From: Heterohyrax brucei | Taxonomy: Eukaryota; Chordata; Mammalia; Hyracoidea; Procaviidae | Direction: 5' to 3' | NCBI GenBank assembly: GCA_028571685.1 | Contig: CM053143.1 | Coordinates: 141,208,829-141,272,828, forward strand | Length of the DNA stretch: 64,000 nt | Shown here: positions 55,772 through 64,000 of the stretch, piece after piece | Numbering within the stretch: position 1 is the stretch's first letter | Layout of the letters: every line of letters starts with the position of its first letter | The notes under the pieces: generated by a model | The model's database searches: none | The model's input: the letters and a program-made list of their open reading frames with translations, nothing else | What the model was told of the DNA's origin: nothing | Program-made: the position numbers and the translations under genes

Positions 55772-56766
55772 ATTCATTGCTGATCCTGCTGACCTGTGGC
55801 TGGAGGAAGGAGAGTGGGTGGAGAGGAGGGAAAAAAGAGACTGTTGGGAGAACGAGACATGTATGGAGCAGAGAGGAATAGTGTGCTCTTACCAGGCAAG
55901 GAGAGCAGTGGAAGCTGCATATAGGTGGGTATGTAAATTTATACAGGAATGTACATTTTCGCTCAGTTATATTAAATAAAAAATTTTAAAAAAGAAATGA
56001 AAAAAAATTCATTGCTGAAAGTGAAGAGGACTTGAAGCACTAGCAGATCAAAGATCAAAGACCACAGCCTTCAGTATGGATTACGCCTGAATATAAAGAC
56101 AACAAAAGTCCTCACGGCTGGACCCATAAGCAATCTGATGATAAGTGGAGAAAAGATTGACGTTGTCAACAATTCGTGTTACTTGAATTCACAATCAGTG
56201 CTCCCGGGAACCGCAGTCATTTTTCAAAGAAATCAAATGATGTATTGCACTAGACAAATCTGCTGCAAAAGACCTCTTTTAAGAGTTAAAAATCAAAGAT
56301 GTCACTTTAAAGCCTAAGGTGCGCCTGACCCAAGCCCTGGTGTTTCCAATTGCTCCATGAACACGGGAAAGCTGGGCAGTAAGGAGGACAGAAGAGGAAC
56401 TGACGCCTTGGGTGATGGTGTAGCCAAGAATACTGACTGTATCACGGACTGCCAGAAGAATAAATCTGTCTTAGAAGAAGTATAGCTAAAATGTTTCTTA
56501 AAAGTGTGACTGGTGAGACTTCCTCTTACTTTGGACAGGTTGTCAGGCAGGATCGGTCCCTGGAGAAAGCTCTGCTTGGTAAAGCAGAGCAAGCAGAGTA
56601 TGGAGAAAAAGTGGAAGACCCTCAAGAGAATGGATTGACACACAGGCAACAAAAATGGGCTCAAGTGTAACAATGGCAAGTGCAGCGCAGGGCCAGGCAG
56701 CATCTTATTCTGCTGTCCACAGGGTTGCGATGAGTCAGCATCACTCAACAGCAACTACTGACAACA
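55772..56766 (+). mobile_element. RTE LINE 3' third with target duplication, containing an L1
   Basis: Sense RTE flanked by a perfect 11-bp duplication (gttattaaaat at 55761-55771 and 56767-56777). Its coding part resumes after the L1 at 56007 (gctgaaagtgaagaggactt) and runs through the C-terminal domain to the tail (gttgcgatgagtcagcatca). Confidence 0.92.
55784..56006 (+). mobile_element. L1 3' end with perfect target duplication
   Basis: A 223-bp sense L1 tail (gagacatgtatggagcagag, gaagctgcatataggtgggt) with an A-rich end. Flanked by a perfect 12-bp duplication (attcattgctga at 55772-55783 and 56007-56018), made of RTE sequence. Confidence 0.93.
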
Positions 56767-56835
56767 GTTATTAAAATTGTTTTCATCCGTTTCTTTTTAC
56801 TTTCTGTAAATTTTTGAGTAACCACTTTAAAATCC

Positions 56836-57703
56836 CATCTGTCCTTGTGTTTGCTCTTGTTACGTTTGCAGCTTCTGTTATACTTCTACACTGCAGTGCT
56901 TATCTCAATAATTTGATAAAATGTTTCTTCTTAGAAGGTCACTTGGTTACTGGAATGTGTGTTTTAAGTTGTTTAAAAGTCAGTCCTACCTTCCAGAAAT
57001 TGCTACTGCGTATTAAAATACATATTTCAGTATTTTACCTCTGTGAGTTTATTTCTTCATCTTTAAACCAGAGGGATAAACGTGATGTGAACTAAAGACA
57101 CCCTCTAGCTCTAGAATTTTACAGTTCTGTTTTAAAAATTGAGATCTTAAAAGAGAAAGCCAAGCCAAGTGCCGTCGAGTCGGATCATGGGGAGGTTTGA
57201 CATTTGAAGCATGATAGAGTTTTGCTAAGATGAAACCATTTTTCTGACCCTAATTCACATGCCCCAGAGAGGTAGAGTGGCAAGAGGCGCAATGCTGCCT
57301 CCTACTGGGCTGATGAGAGCAGCATATCTACTTGGAAGATGTGTGGTGGCATTGTGCTGCTGGTCACATCTGAGAATGGGAACCATAGCACAGGCAACTG
57401 ACTCAAAGTGGGGCTCCAGACAGCTTCTTTAGCTGTCTTGCCATGTCTACCCTACGCCCCTTGGCAAGGGTCAAACATTTGATTCAAGCAAAAGCTGGCC
57501 TCCGCTTTCTGGTCACAGTCCTCTCTCTAAGGGTCCCCACTAAAGTGTTGCTGCCCAGCCCAGGAGCAGTCACATCGCAGACCCAATCTCAGAGACAGTA
57601 GGCCTGCAAGAAGTGCCTGACAAGCAAGAAGAGGCAGACTTAGGATGCGGATGGAGTATTACTACAGGTTAGCTCAAAAGGGATTTCTGTCCCTTGCAGT
57701 CAA
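56836..57703. other. Unassigned sequence
   Basis: Apart from the short tail remnant at 57163, nothing is recognised. Confidence 0.38.
57163..57192 (-). repeat. Very short SINE/RTE tail remnant
   Basis: Contains gccaagccaagtgccgtcga followed by gtcgg: only the end of a retroposon tail, as at 17461 and (inverted) 30741. Confidence 0.55.
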
Positions 57704-57910
57704 GAAAACCAGTTGCTACGGAATGGACTCTGACTGATGGTGACCATGTGTGTGTCACGGAGGAACTATGCTCCGTGAAGTTTTCAATAGCAGATTTTTG
57801 AAAAGTAGATCACCAGGACTTTCTTCTGTGGAACCTCTGGGTGAACTTGAACCTTCAACTTTTCATTTATTAGCCAAGCACATTATGCAATTGTACCACC
57901 TAGGGACTCC
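57704..57910 (-). mobile_element. AfroSINE, long subfamily
   Basis: Antisense: gaaaaccagttgctacggaa to accacctagggactcc, with gtgtgtgtcacggaggaact and gaaaagtagatcaccaggac in between. Confidence 0.9.
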
Positions 57911-58520
57911 TTACCAGCACGAGTCCTGGCTAATGAAGAGGAGCTGGATTTTCCGAATAGTAATGTGAATAGAAAGAACACACGTCCTTTGCTCTTCCTA
58001 GGTAGTATACTTAAGAGAAAGGAAATTCAGCAGTCACGGGTAGCCTAGGACCTGGTGCCAGATAAAAGTGTGAAGAAGCCCAGAGGAATTTGTACACTGC
58101 TATTACTCCCCTTCCCAGATTCCTACCCTGTTCCTTCCCTGTCCTTTCAAATTTATCACTGTGATGCTACTTGCTGTATCTGTTGGCATGTCTCTGTCTT
58201 TCCAGTGCCCATGTACTGCATGAACTCACACACGTGGTACAAATGCACACATACACACACACAGACAAACGTACACCACTTACTTCTTAGTGGCGAGCAG
58301 AACATCTAACTTTGTTTCTTAAGTAAAGGGGATCTATAACTGATATGAAGGGAAATAATGAAAGCTGGACTCTCAAGCTTGTTGCTATACCTCTTGGGAA
58401 ACCAGGGAAAGCCACATGCCCTTCAAGAACAATCACAACCGCAAGACAGCAGAGTAGCCGGGAGCTCAGCGTGAGTTATGTATGGCCCACAAAGTTCATT
58501 TAGGATCCCCAGCTATTCTA
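57911..58520. other. Unassigned, with a short CA tract
   Basis: A CA-rich microsatellite lies at about 58244-58264. Nothing else recognised. Confidence 0.4.
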
Positions 58521-58740
58521 AACCAAACCCAAACCCAATCAATTGCCACAGAGTTGTTTCCAATTTGGGGCCACCCTGTGCACTGCAGAGCAGAACTGTA
58601 CTTCATTGGATTTTGGTGGCTGTGACCTTTTAGAAGCAGATTCCCAGGCTTGATTCCTGAGGTGCCTCTTGGTGGATGTGAGTCATCAACCTTTAGTAGG
58701 CTAGTAGGTGAATGTTTAGCTGTTTGCACCAACCCTGAGA
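58521..58740 (-). mobile_element. AfroSINE, long subfamily
   Basis: Antisense: aaaccaaacccaaacccaat, ttagaagcagattcccaggc, and head end tttgcaccaaccctgag. Confidence 0.88.
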
Positions 58741-58765
58741 ATTTACGGCTGTCCTAAACTCCCTC

Positions 58766-58944
58766 CAAAGCAAATCCACTGCCATCAAGTCAATTCCAAC
58801 TATAAGTGGTGACTCCATAGGACAGAGTAGAACCTCCCCGTGTTGTTTCCAAGGAGCATCTGGTGGATTTGAACTGCCAGCTTTTGGGTGAGCAGTCACA
58901 GCACTTCACCACTTAACCACTTAACCACTACACTCCAAGGTTTC
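58766..58944 (-). mobile_element. AfroSINE with a small tandem duplication
   Basis: Antisense: caaatccactgccatcaagt to ctccaaggtttc. The head contains ccacttaa three times in a row (58912-58935), a local slippage product. Confidence 0.88.
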
Positions 58945-59282
58945 GACAGTTGTCCCAGACGCCTGTTCTCTCTGCCTCCTCCACTCCTTCCCTCCCCTAT
59001 CTTCCAGAAGCATGAGTTTGTTGATCTTCAAGTCAGCGGTTGACAATTCTAGGGCATGTCTTCTTTCTGTCTTTATCTCTAATACGCTGCAGACAAGTAC
59101 CTCATTCTCTCTTCTGCCTGCATTTTGACTTCTGCCTCCTCAGAACTCTTATTCTAGTTTCCTGGTTTCTGCTTTCTCTTGCCCTTTCGCTCTTCTTCCT
59201 GATCTCGGTCCGTGTTTTCTGTGTTTTCTCTTTCTGCTATTATCTCCACTTTATAGTCCCAAGACCACCTTCTCTATAGGAC
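58945..59282. other. Pyrimidine-rich unassigned sequence
   Basis: Long pyrimidine-rich stretch (about 59060-59260). Nothing recognised. Confidence 0.35.
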
Positions 59283-59444
59283 AGGGTAACCCTGGTGGCG
59301 CAGGCGTTAAGCACTATGGCTGCTAACCAAAAGGCCAGCAGTTCACATCGGCCAGGTGCTCCTGGGAAACTCCATGGGGGCAGTTCTACTCTGTCCTATA
59401 GGGTCACTGTGAGTTGGAATTGACTCAACCACAGTGGGTTGGGT
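59283..59444 (+). mobile_element. AfroSINE, well preserved
   Basis: Sense copy with head taaccctggtggcgcaggcg and body close to the family norm (cagttctactctgtcctata). One of the least diverged SINEs here. Confidence 0.94.
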
Positions 59445-60154
59445 TGATGTCTACAGAGTAGAGACTACTCATGATGTTATCTCGTAGGTTACTGGCTAAC
59501 TCTAAGCTTGGGCGCCCTTGGGTTAAGTGCTGGTTTCTGGCCAGTACAGCTATATCCCTGGAGATTTGATTGTATAGTATAGAGTACAGCCATTTATGCT
59601 CACAGACTGGGAGGTTAGTGAAGTGCTCTATGAAAAACTACCCTTACCCGGTTACTACTGCCAGTTTTCCCCTGTCCAGGCCTCAGACTCTGGGACAAAG
59701 CAAGTTCTGAGGGCACGCACCTCAGTCAGCCTTTTCATTTCATTCTTAAGTGCAAAGCTAAGATAGCTGCCTCTACCTCTAGTTTCAGCTTTCGATTCTC
59801 TTTCAGTAAGTGTCAGCTGTTGTGCAAAGAAGAATCCTCTCTTCTCAGTGTAATTGCTGTCTTCATACTTAAATATCTGGCTTCTATTTTCTGTGAATAA
59901 AATAGCTTCAAGTAATTCAGGATCTGGGTGACTTCAGTTGTGAAATCTGAGAAAGATGGAGTTGGAAAAAATACCTTCCTTTTTTTCAGTCTTAGTAGCA
60001 TTCTCATGATTTGCAAATAAACATAGGTGGCTTCACTCCTCGGCAAGGTTCCAAGGTCCGTCTCCCGCGTGTTGATGATGACCTTATTCTGCCATTTAAA
60101 CACCAGGCTCTGTTTTCTAGAAAAGTTAGGCTTCCCAACGATGTAACTTCTGTG
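59445..60154. other. Unassigned; includes the longest open frame
   Basis: Overlaps a 167-codon minus-strand frame (59813-60316), the longest in the window. The predicted protein has no recognised domain, signal or membrane pattern, and its 5' half overlaps an L2-like fragment, so it is probably fortuitous. Confidence 0.4.
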
Positions 60155-60245
60155 ATGTGCCAGGCACTGCTGCGGGCACTGCAGGTGCCTGATAATGAAA
60201 CAGAGGCCCTTTCCAAGGTAACTGTAGAATGTGTAATGACTGGAA
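60155..60245 (-). mobile_element. L2-like fragment
   Basis: Antisense L2 3' region: tgatgtgccaggcactgctg, then aatgaaacagaggccctttc. Confidence 0.6.
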
Positions 60246-60424
60246 CAAGGCAGAAGTTTGTTTCTCCTCAAGGAAGTCTGCGGTAAGCACTGGTGATGCA
60301 TGAATGAATCACCCAAGTGGGAATCCGAAGACTCAGGCTTCTTTTATGGCTGCGCCATCTTTACCATGTAGCTTTCAAGGACACTGTAGATCATTGAGGA
60401 TTGTCTTTAGGGTGCTTAAAATTT

Positions 60425-61115
60425 TTTTTTAACTGTATTTTAGATGAAGGTTTGCAGAACAAGCCAGTTTCTCATTAAATAGTACACATATTGTTTTCCG
60501 ACATTGTTTACCAACCCCATGACAACACTGTCCTTTCTCAGCCTGGGGTTCCCTATTCCCAGCTCTCTTAGCCCCTCCTGCCCTCTGATCCTTGCTCCTG
60601 GATTGACGTGTTCCTTTAGGTTTTTTGTTTGCTTGTTTTATGGGCTGAAAGGTGACCCACAGGAGTGACCTTATTACTGAACTGAAAGAGTGACCAGGGT
60701 TCATTCTCTTAGGGTTTCTCTAATCTCTCGGGCTAGCCAGTCTGGTCTTTGTTTTAAATTAGAACTTTGTCCTGCGTTTTCCTCCAGCTCCGTCCGATGC
60801 TCCCTGTTGTGATCCCTGTCAGAGCAGTCGGGGTGGGAGTCAGGCCCCGGCTACCTGTACTGGACTCAGTCTGGCAGAGGCTGTGATAGACACGGTCCAT
60901 TAGTTCTTTGGACAAACTTTCCCTTGCATCTTTCATTTTCTTTCTTCTGTGCCCCCAAAGTAGTGAGACCAGATGGCCACTTGCAGACTTTTAAGAGTCC
61001 AGATGTAGGCACCAAAGTAGACTGGAGAACGTTTTCTTTACAAGCTATGTTATGCTGGTTGAGCTGCGTGTTCCTTGGGACTGTGGTCTGCCTTTGGGAA
61101 GTGAAAGTAGGTGGG
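60425..61115 (-). mobile_element. L1 3'UTR
   Basis: Antisense L1 3'UTR from tgtattttagatgaaggttt through cctgccctctgatccttgct, tgtactggactcagtctggc and acaagctatgttatgctggt. Related to the copies at 6148 and 49626. Confidence 0.82.
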
Positions 61116-61577
61116 GCACACATCATTTTAACCCAGAGGCCATTGGCTGGGGCTCGGTCACAGGGCCGCATCTATCTGCAGGGGAAGCTGGGAAATGCAG
61201 TTAGATATATGCCCAGGAAGACAGGAAAGTGCGTACTGATGCACACACAGCAATCTCTGCTACAACTGCCAAGCTTTCTACTTCAAGAAGTCATCTGTGG
61301 TTTCAAAAGGTGAGATGGATTTGGAGTGTGACAGTTTGATCCTCAGTCCATTAGGAAGAACCAACTAATGAACCAACTAATTTCCCCAGCTTTGAATACT
61401 GTTCACCAAGCAAACAATGAATGATAATTGGGCTTCAACAGCTTGGCTATGGGGAAAGCATGCCTTGACTAAGAATGCAATACTCTGCTCTAGCATTCAG
61501 TAAACACGTTGCGGCAGGGATGAGGCATCTGCAACTTCAGGTTATCACCTGGCTGGTCATGGTAATGGGAGTTAATA
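61116..61577. other. Unassigned, includes a locally repeated motif
   Basis: Positions 61473-61525 resemble 62614-62665. Nothing else recognised. Confidence 0.4.
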
Positions 61578-61805
61578 TTTCTAGGTTGCTTTCTCTCTGA
61601 TAAACACTAATCTAAAGACATTAAATGCATAAACTCATTTCATCCTCACATCAACTACGTGAGGTTTTCAGAAAGATGATCTTTCATAATTTATAGATGA
61701 GAAAACAGAGAACACAGAGGTTATGAATCACGAGGACAGTTAAATGGCTAGTGAAGCATCTGTGCTTGGGCTGTTAACTCCAGAGCTGGTGGTCTTAGGC
61801 TTCTG
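61578..61805 (-). mobile_element. MIR SINE
   Basis: Antisense MIR: aactcatttcatcctcacat, ttatagatgagaaaacagag, and gttaactccagagctggtgg. Confidence 0.85.
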
Positions 61806-62412
61806 CTGTACTTATTTGTTAAATGAATGAGTCGGTTAGTTAAGACTAACAGCGCGCTTTGTGTACTTGCTTCTTGTGAATTAACTGGGAGTGAAGTCAA
61901 GCCCTCGAACTCACAGTCCTGTGTGCGCTGATAACATTGGGTTTCAGAATGTGCAAAGTGAAAAAACTAACTTTGGACTTGGTAACCCCACCAGAATAAA
62001 GCCCTGGCAGGAGGCCTGCTCTGAACAGTCTAGTAGTCATTCATTATCTTGTGTCCTCTGCAACAATAACATTGTATCACAGATTTCATCTGCCATTTGT
62101 CCACTGGGATATTGACATCTACATTTTACCCCTCCTGAAATGCAATCGAGAAGAAGGTAAATAAATTCTGAGCTCTTTGGAAGGCATTAGATTTCCCTTG
62201 TGTCTCTGAAGTCTTGTAGTTCTATGCAGGTTTGTACTGAAAATCACAGAGCAATTGTGTACAAAAAGTTAATGATAACTGATCTTACTATCTTTGAAGT
62301 CACCCTTTTCACTGATGCCACATACAGTACTTGATCTTACTATTTGGAAATGTTTCAGTTTCTTCTGGTTTAGTCTCTTTTAGAGTAAGTTTTTCATGGC
62401 TTCTAACCATTC
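61806..62412. other. Unassigned sequence
   Basis: Nothing recognised. Confidence 0.35.
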
Positions 62413-62573
62413 TTAGGAGTCCTGGCAGTGTAGCGTTTAAGAGCTACGGCTGCTAAACAAAAGGTAGGCAGCTCAAATCCACCAGCTACTCCTTGGGAAC
62501 CCTATGGGGCAGTTTTACTCTGTCCCACAGAGTTGGTAGGAGTTGGAATCAACTCAACAGTAATGGTTGTTTT
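62413..62573 (+). mobile_element. AfroSINE, short subfamily
   Basis: Sense copy with head gagtcctggcagtgtagcgt and tail ggaatcaactcaacagtaat. Confidence 0.9.
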
Positions 62574-62685
62574 GGGATCACCCACTCTTAAGGGTTTTCT
62601 CCAGCCTTCCGTAGGAATGCAAGTACTCTGGTCCAGCAATCAGTAAACGCACTGCGGCAGAGACAATAAGTCTCTAGGACAGCTG

Positions 62686-62850
62686 TGGAAACACCAGTGG
62701 TGTAGTAGTAGGTAAGAGCTACAACTGCTAGCCAAAGGTCAGCTGTTCATATCTACCAGATGCTCCTTGGAAATCATATGAGACAGTTTTACTCTGTCCA
62801 ATAGAGTGGCTACGAGTTGTAATAGACTCAGTGGCAACTGGGCGTAGGTA
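62686..62850 (+). mobile_element. AfroSINE, short subfamily
   Basis: Sense copy with head gaaacaccagtggtgtagta and tail gtaatagactcagtggcaac. Confidence 0.88.
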
Positions 62851-63365
62851 GAAGCTCACGTAAACTTGGTGTTGAAGAGGAATGTCTGGTGCTTGCTTGT
62901 TTGTTCAGCAGTATCTCATCCTGTTTGCTTGTTAGATACTAGTCGTCTTCTAGCTGCAATAGTGTTGATGTCCTGACTATAAGTATCCTCCACTGTGGGC
63001 CAAAGCAGTGTGGGCAGGCATTGCGCTGCCCATGTGCTCACGAGGTCCCTGAGTCCTTTCATTTCCTTGCTCACTTCTCACTTCTCTGCAGTGACTGATT
63101 ATCTCAGCCGTGGGAGGCTACCAAACATTTCTGGTTGTTTCTACCACCTGAAGGCCTCTTTCCTGGCTCAAGATCCTCTCTATGTGTATATGAAGCAGAA
63201 CCCTTAGGTCTGATCTCTGCTGCTTCTCTATCTCAGCACTGGCAAGATGTTCTCCCTCCAGAGAGATTGGTGCATCCCTTAAGTTGTCCCCTCTCACAGT
63301 TGACTGACCTGGTCCCTTCAAGACTATTGTCTTTCTACTTAATTTAACAGAAAGTTTAGTTTGAA
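62851..63365. other. Unassigned sequence
   Basis: Nothing recognised. Confidence 0.35.
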
Positions 63366-63544
63366 ACTCAAAGCTAAGCAATGAGTTAGAGTCTCAGTTT
63401 TCATACAGATTCATCATCATAATACCATTTTACAGTAGTTTCATTGTTATTAGAATCAAGTCATAACTAAAGAGATTATTTAGCATAGTACCAGACATAC
63501 AGTAAGCATTGAATTAAGTATTAAATGCCTTTACTCTTGGAACT
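63366..63544 (+). mobile_element. MIR, sense arm of an inverted pair
   Basis: Sense MIR: gtctcagttttcatacagat at the left, then cataataccattttacagt and tagcatagtaccagacatac toward its 3' end. From 63411 on it is the exact complement of 63678-63811. Confidence 0.75.
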
Positions 63545-63811
63545 AACCCTTGGTTTTCTTGTATGTTGTTGTTAGGTATCAAGAAGAACTGTTCCATAGG
63601 GTTTCCAAGGAGCACCTGGTGGAGTCAAACCACTAACCCTTTGGCTAGCAGCCAAACTCTTAACCCTATGCCACCTGAGTTCCAAGAGTAAAGGCATTTA
63701 ATACTTAATTCAATGCTTACTGTATGTCTGGTACTATGCTAAATAATCTCTTTAGTTATGACTTGATTCTAATAACAATGAAACTACTGTAAAATGGTAT
63801 TATGATGATGA
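63411..63811. repeat. Perfect 134-bp inverted repeat around a SINE
   Basis: Arms 63411-63544 and 63678-63811 are exact reverse complements over all 134 positions, checked base by base. The spacer is 133 bp and consists mostly of a SINE. Outside the arms the match stops: the right flank carries on as MIR (cccattttacagatgag), whereas the left flank lacks those bases and continues with a diverged MIR-like stretch. Confidence 0.97.
63562..63683 (-). mobile_element. AfroSINE fragment in the hairpin loop
   Basis: Antisense SINE: a tail-like tgttgttgttaggt joined directly to the body (gaagaactgttccatagg) through a deletion, then head end ccacctgagttcc. The last few head bases lie within the right arm. 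Confidence 0.87.
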
Positions 63812-63836
63812 TGCCCATTTTACAGATGAGAAAGTG
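63684..63836 (-). mobile_element. MIR, antisense arm of an inverted pair
   Basis: Antisense MIR from caatgcttactgtatgtctg to cccattttacagatgag, in the normal MIR order, cut off by the SINE at its right. Confidence 0.82.
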
Positions 63837-64000
63837 GACTTTGGTGGTTCAGTGATAGAATTCTTGCCTTCTATATATAGACAACAAGGGTTCAGTTCTT
63901 GTCCAGTGCATCTCTTGCGCTACCACAATCTGACCATCTGTCATTGGAGGCTTATGGGTTGCTATGATGCTGAACAGGTTTCAGAGGAGCTTCCAGACTA
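63837..64000 (+). mobile_element. tRNA-Gly-headed SINE, cut by window end
   Basis: Sense copy: head tttggtggttcagtgataga, B-box-like gggttcagttcttgtc, and RTE-5'UTR-like body (gctatgatgctgaacaggtt, ggagcttccagacta). It continues past the window. Confidence 0.88.

Larger units (their letters stand above)
55685..56835 (+). mobile_element. MER58-like hAT split by RTE and L1
   Basis: AT-rich DNA transposon sequence: cattaatgatttttatattg and gattacatattggaaagata before the insert, then atccgtttctttttactttc after it. These blocks are in the order of MER58-type elements. Confidence 0.72.

Noticed and set aside
59285-59350. Possible tRNA gene in a well-preserved AfroSINE head
   Set aside because: Promoter boxes are present, but a cloverleaf cannot be formed and the same unit repeats throughout the window.
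59813-60316. Minus-strand frame of 167 codons, the longest in the window
   Set aside because: No domain, signal peptide or membrane pattern; its start region overlaps an L2-like fragment; and no splice context supports it. Length alone can occur by chance in 64 kb.
63850-63910. Possible tRNA-Gly gene
   Set aside because: The A box is clear, but the anticodon arm and acceptor pairing are broken and the sequence continues into SINE body. It is a SINE head.

Overview
This window looks like non-coding DNA from an afrotherian mammal, most probably an elephant or close relative. The main evidence is the repeat content. There are dozens of copies of a tRNA-headed SINE typical of Afrotheria (called AfroSINE here), many fragments of a BovB-like RTE LINE whose 3' end resembles the SINE tail, an L1 with a 3'UTR I associate with proboscideans, and MaLR-like LTRs. 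Older eutherian repeats (MIR, L2, MER5A-like and MER58-like hAT elements, MLT1) lie underneath. Family names are from memory of the consensus sequences; no database was searched.

I find no functional protein-coding gene, no intact tRNA or rRNA gene, no CpG island and no CRISPR array. Every open frame is short (the longest is 167 codons). The only frames with recognisable protein similarity belong to dead transposons: RTE endonuclease/reverse transcriptase pieces and the C-terminus of a mariner transposase. The window is best read as an intergenic or deep-intronic stretch.

Layout. 1-5 kb: antisense RTE fragments, then a run of four antisense SINEs. 5-13 kb: LTRs inside a SINE and possibly a MIR, RTE pieces on both strands, and an LTR inside an RTE. 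13-19 kb: MER5A-like element, L1 3' ends, L2, SINEs, MLT1. 19.9-21.9 kb: a small MaLR-like element with two LTRs, a short interior and a near-match 5-bp target duplication, set in an L1. 22-25 kb: LTR with an L1 tail inside it, older L1, and an imperfect hairpin. 25-29.4 kb: the longest RTE copy (about 3.1 kb), an antisense RTE piece, an LTR, and a palindromic mariner derivative. 30-39 kb: RTE in L2, and a second copy of the palindromic mariner inside a tRNA-Gly-headed SINE. 39-43.5 kb: RTE with a repeated segment, then antisense RTE. 43.6-52 kb: several L1 3' ends, some carrying SINEs or lying inside them. 52-57 kb: MIRs, SINEs, an LTR inside a SINE, and a three-deep nest (hAT, then RTE, then L1). 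57-64 kb: SINEs, L1 and MIRs, ending with a perfect 134-bp inverted repeat around a SINE.

The most striking structures are the exact inverted repeat at 63411-63811, the two foldback mariner copies, the SINE family that looks like a tRNA-Gly head joined to both ends of the RTE, and an 80-bp insert in a SINE that resembles DNA 0.8 kb downstream.
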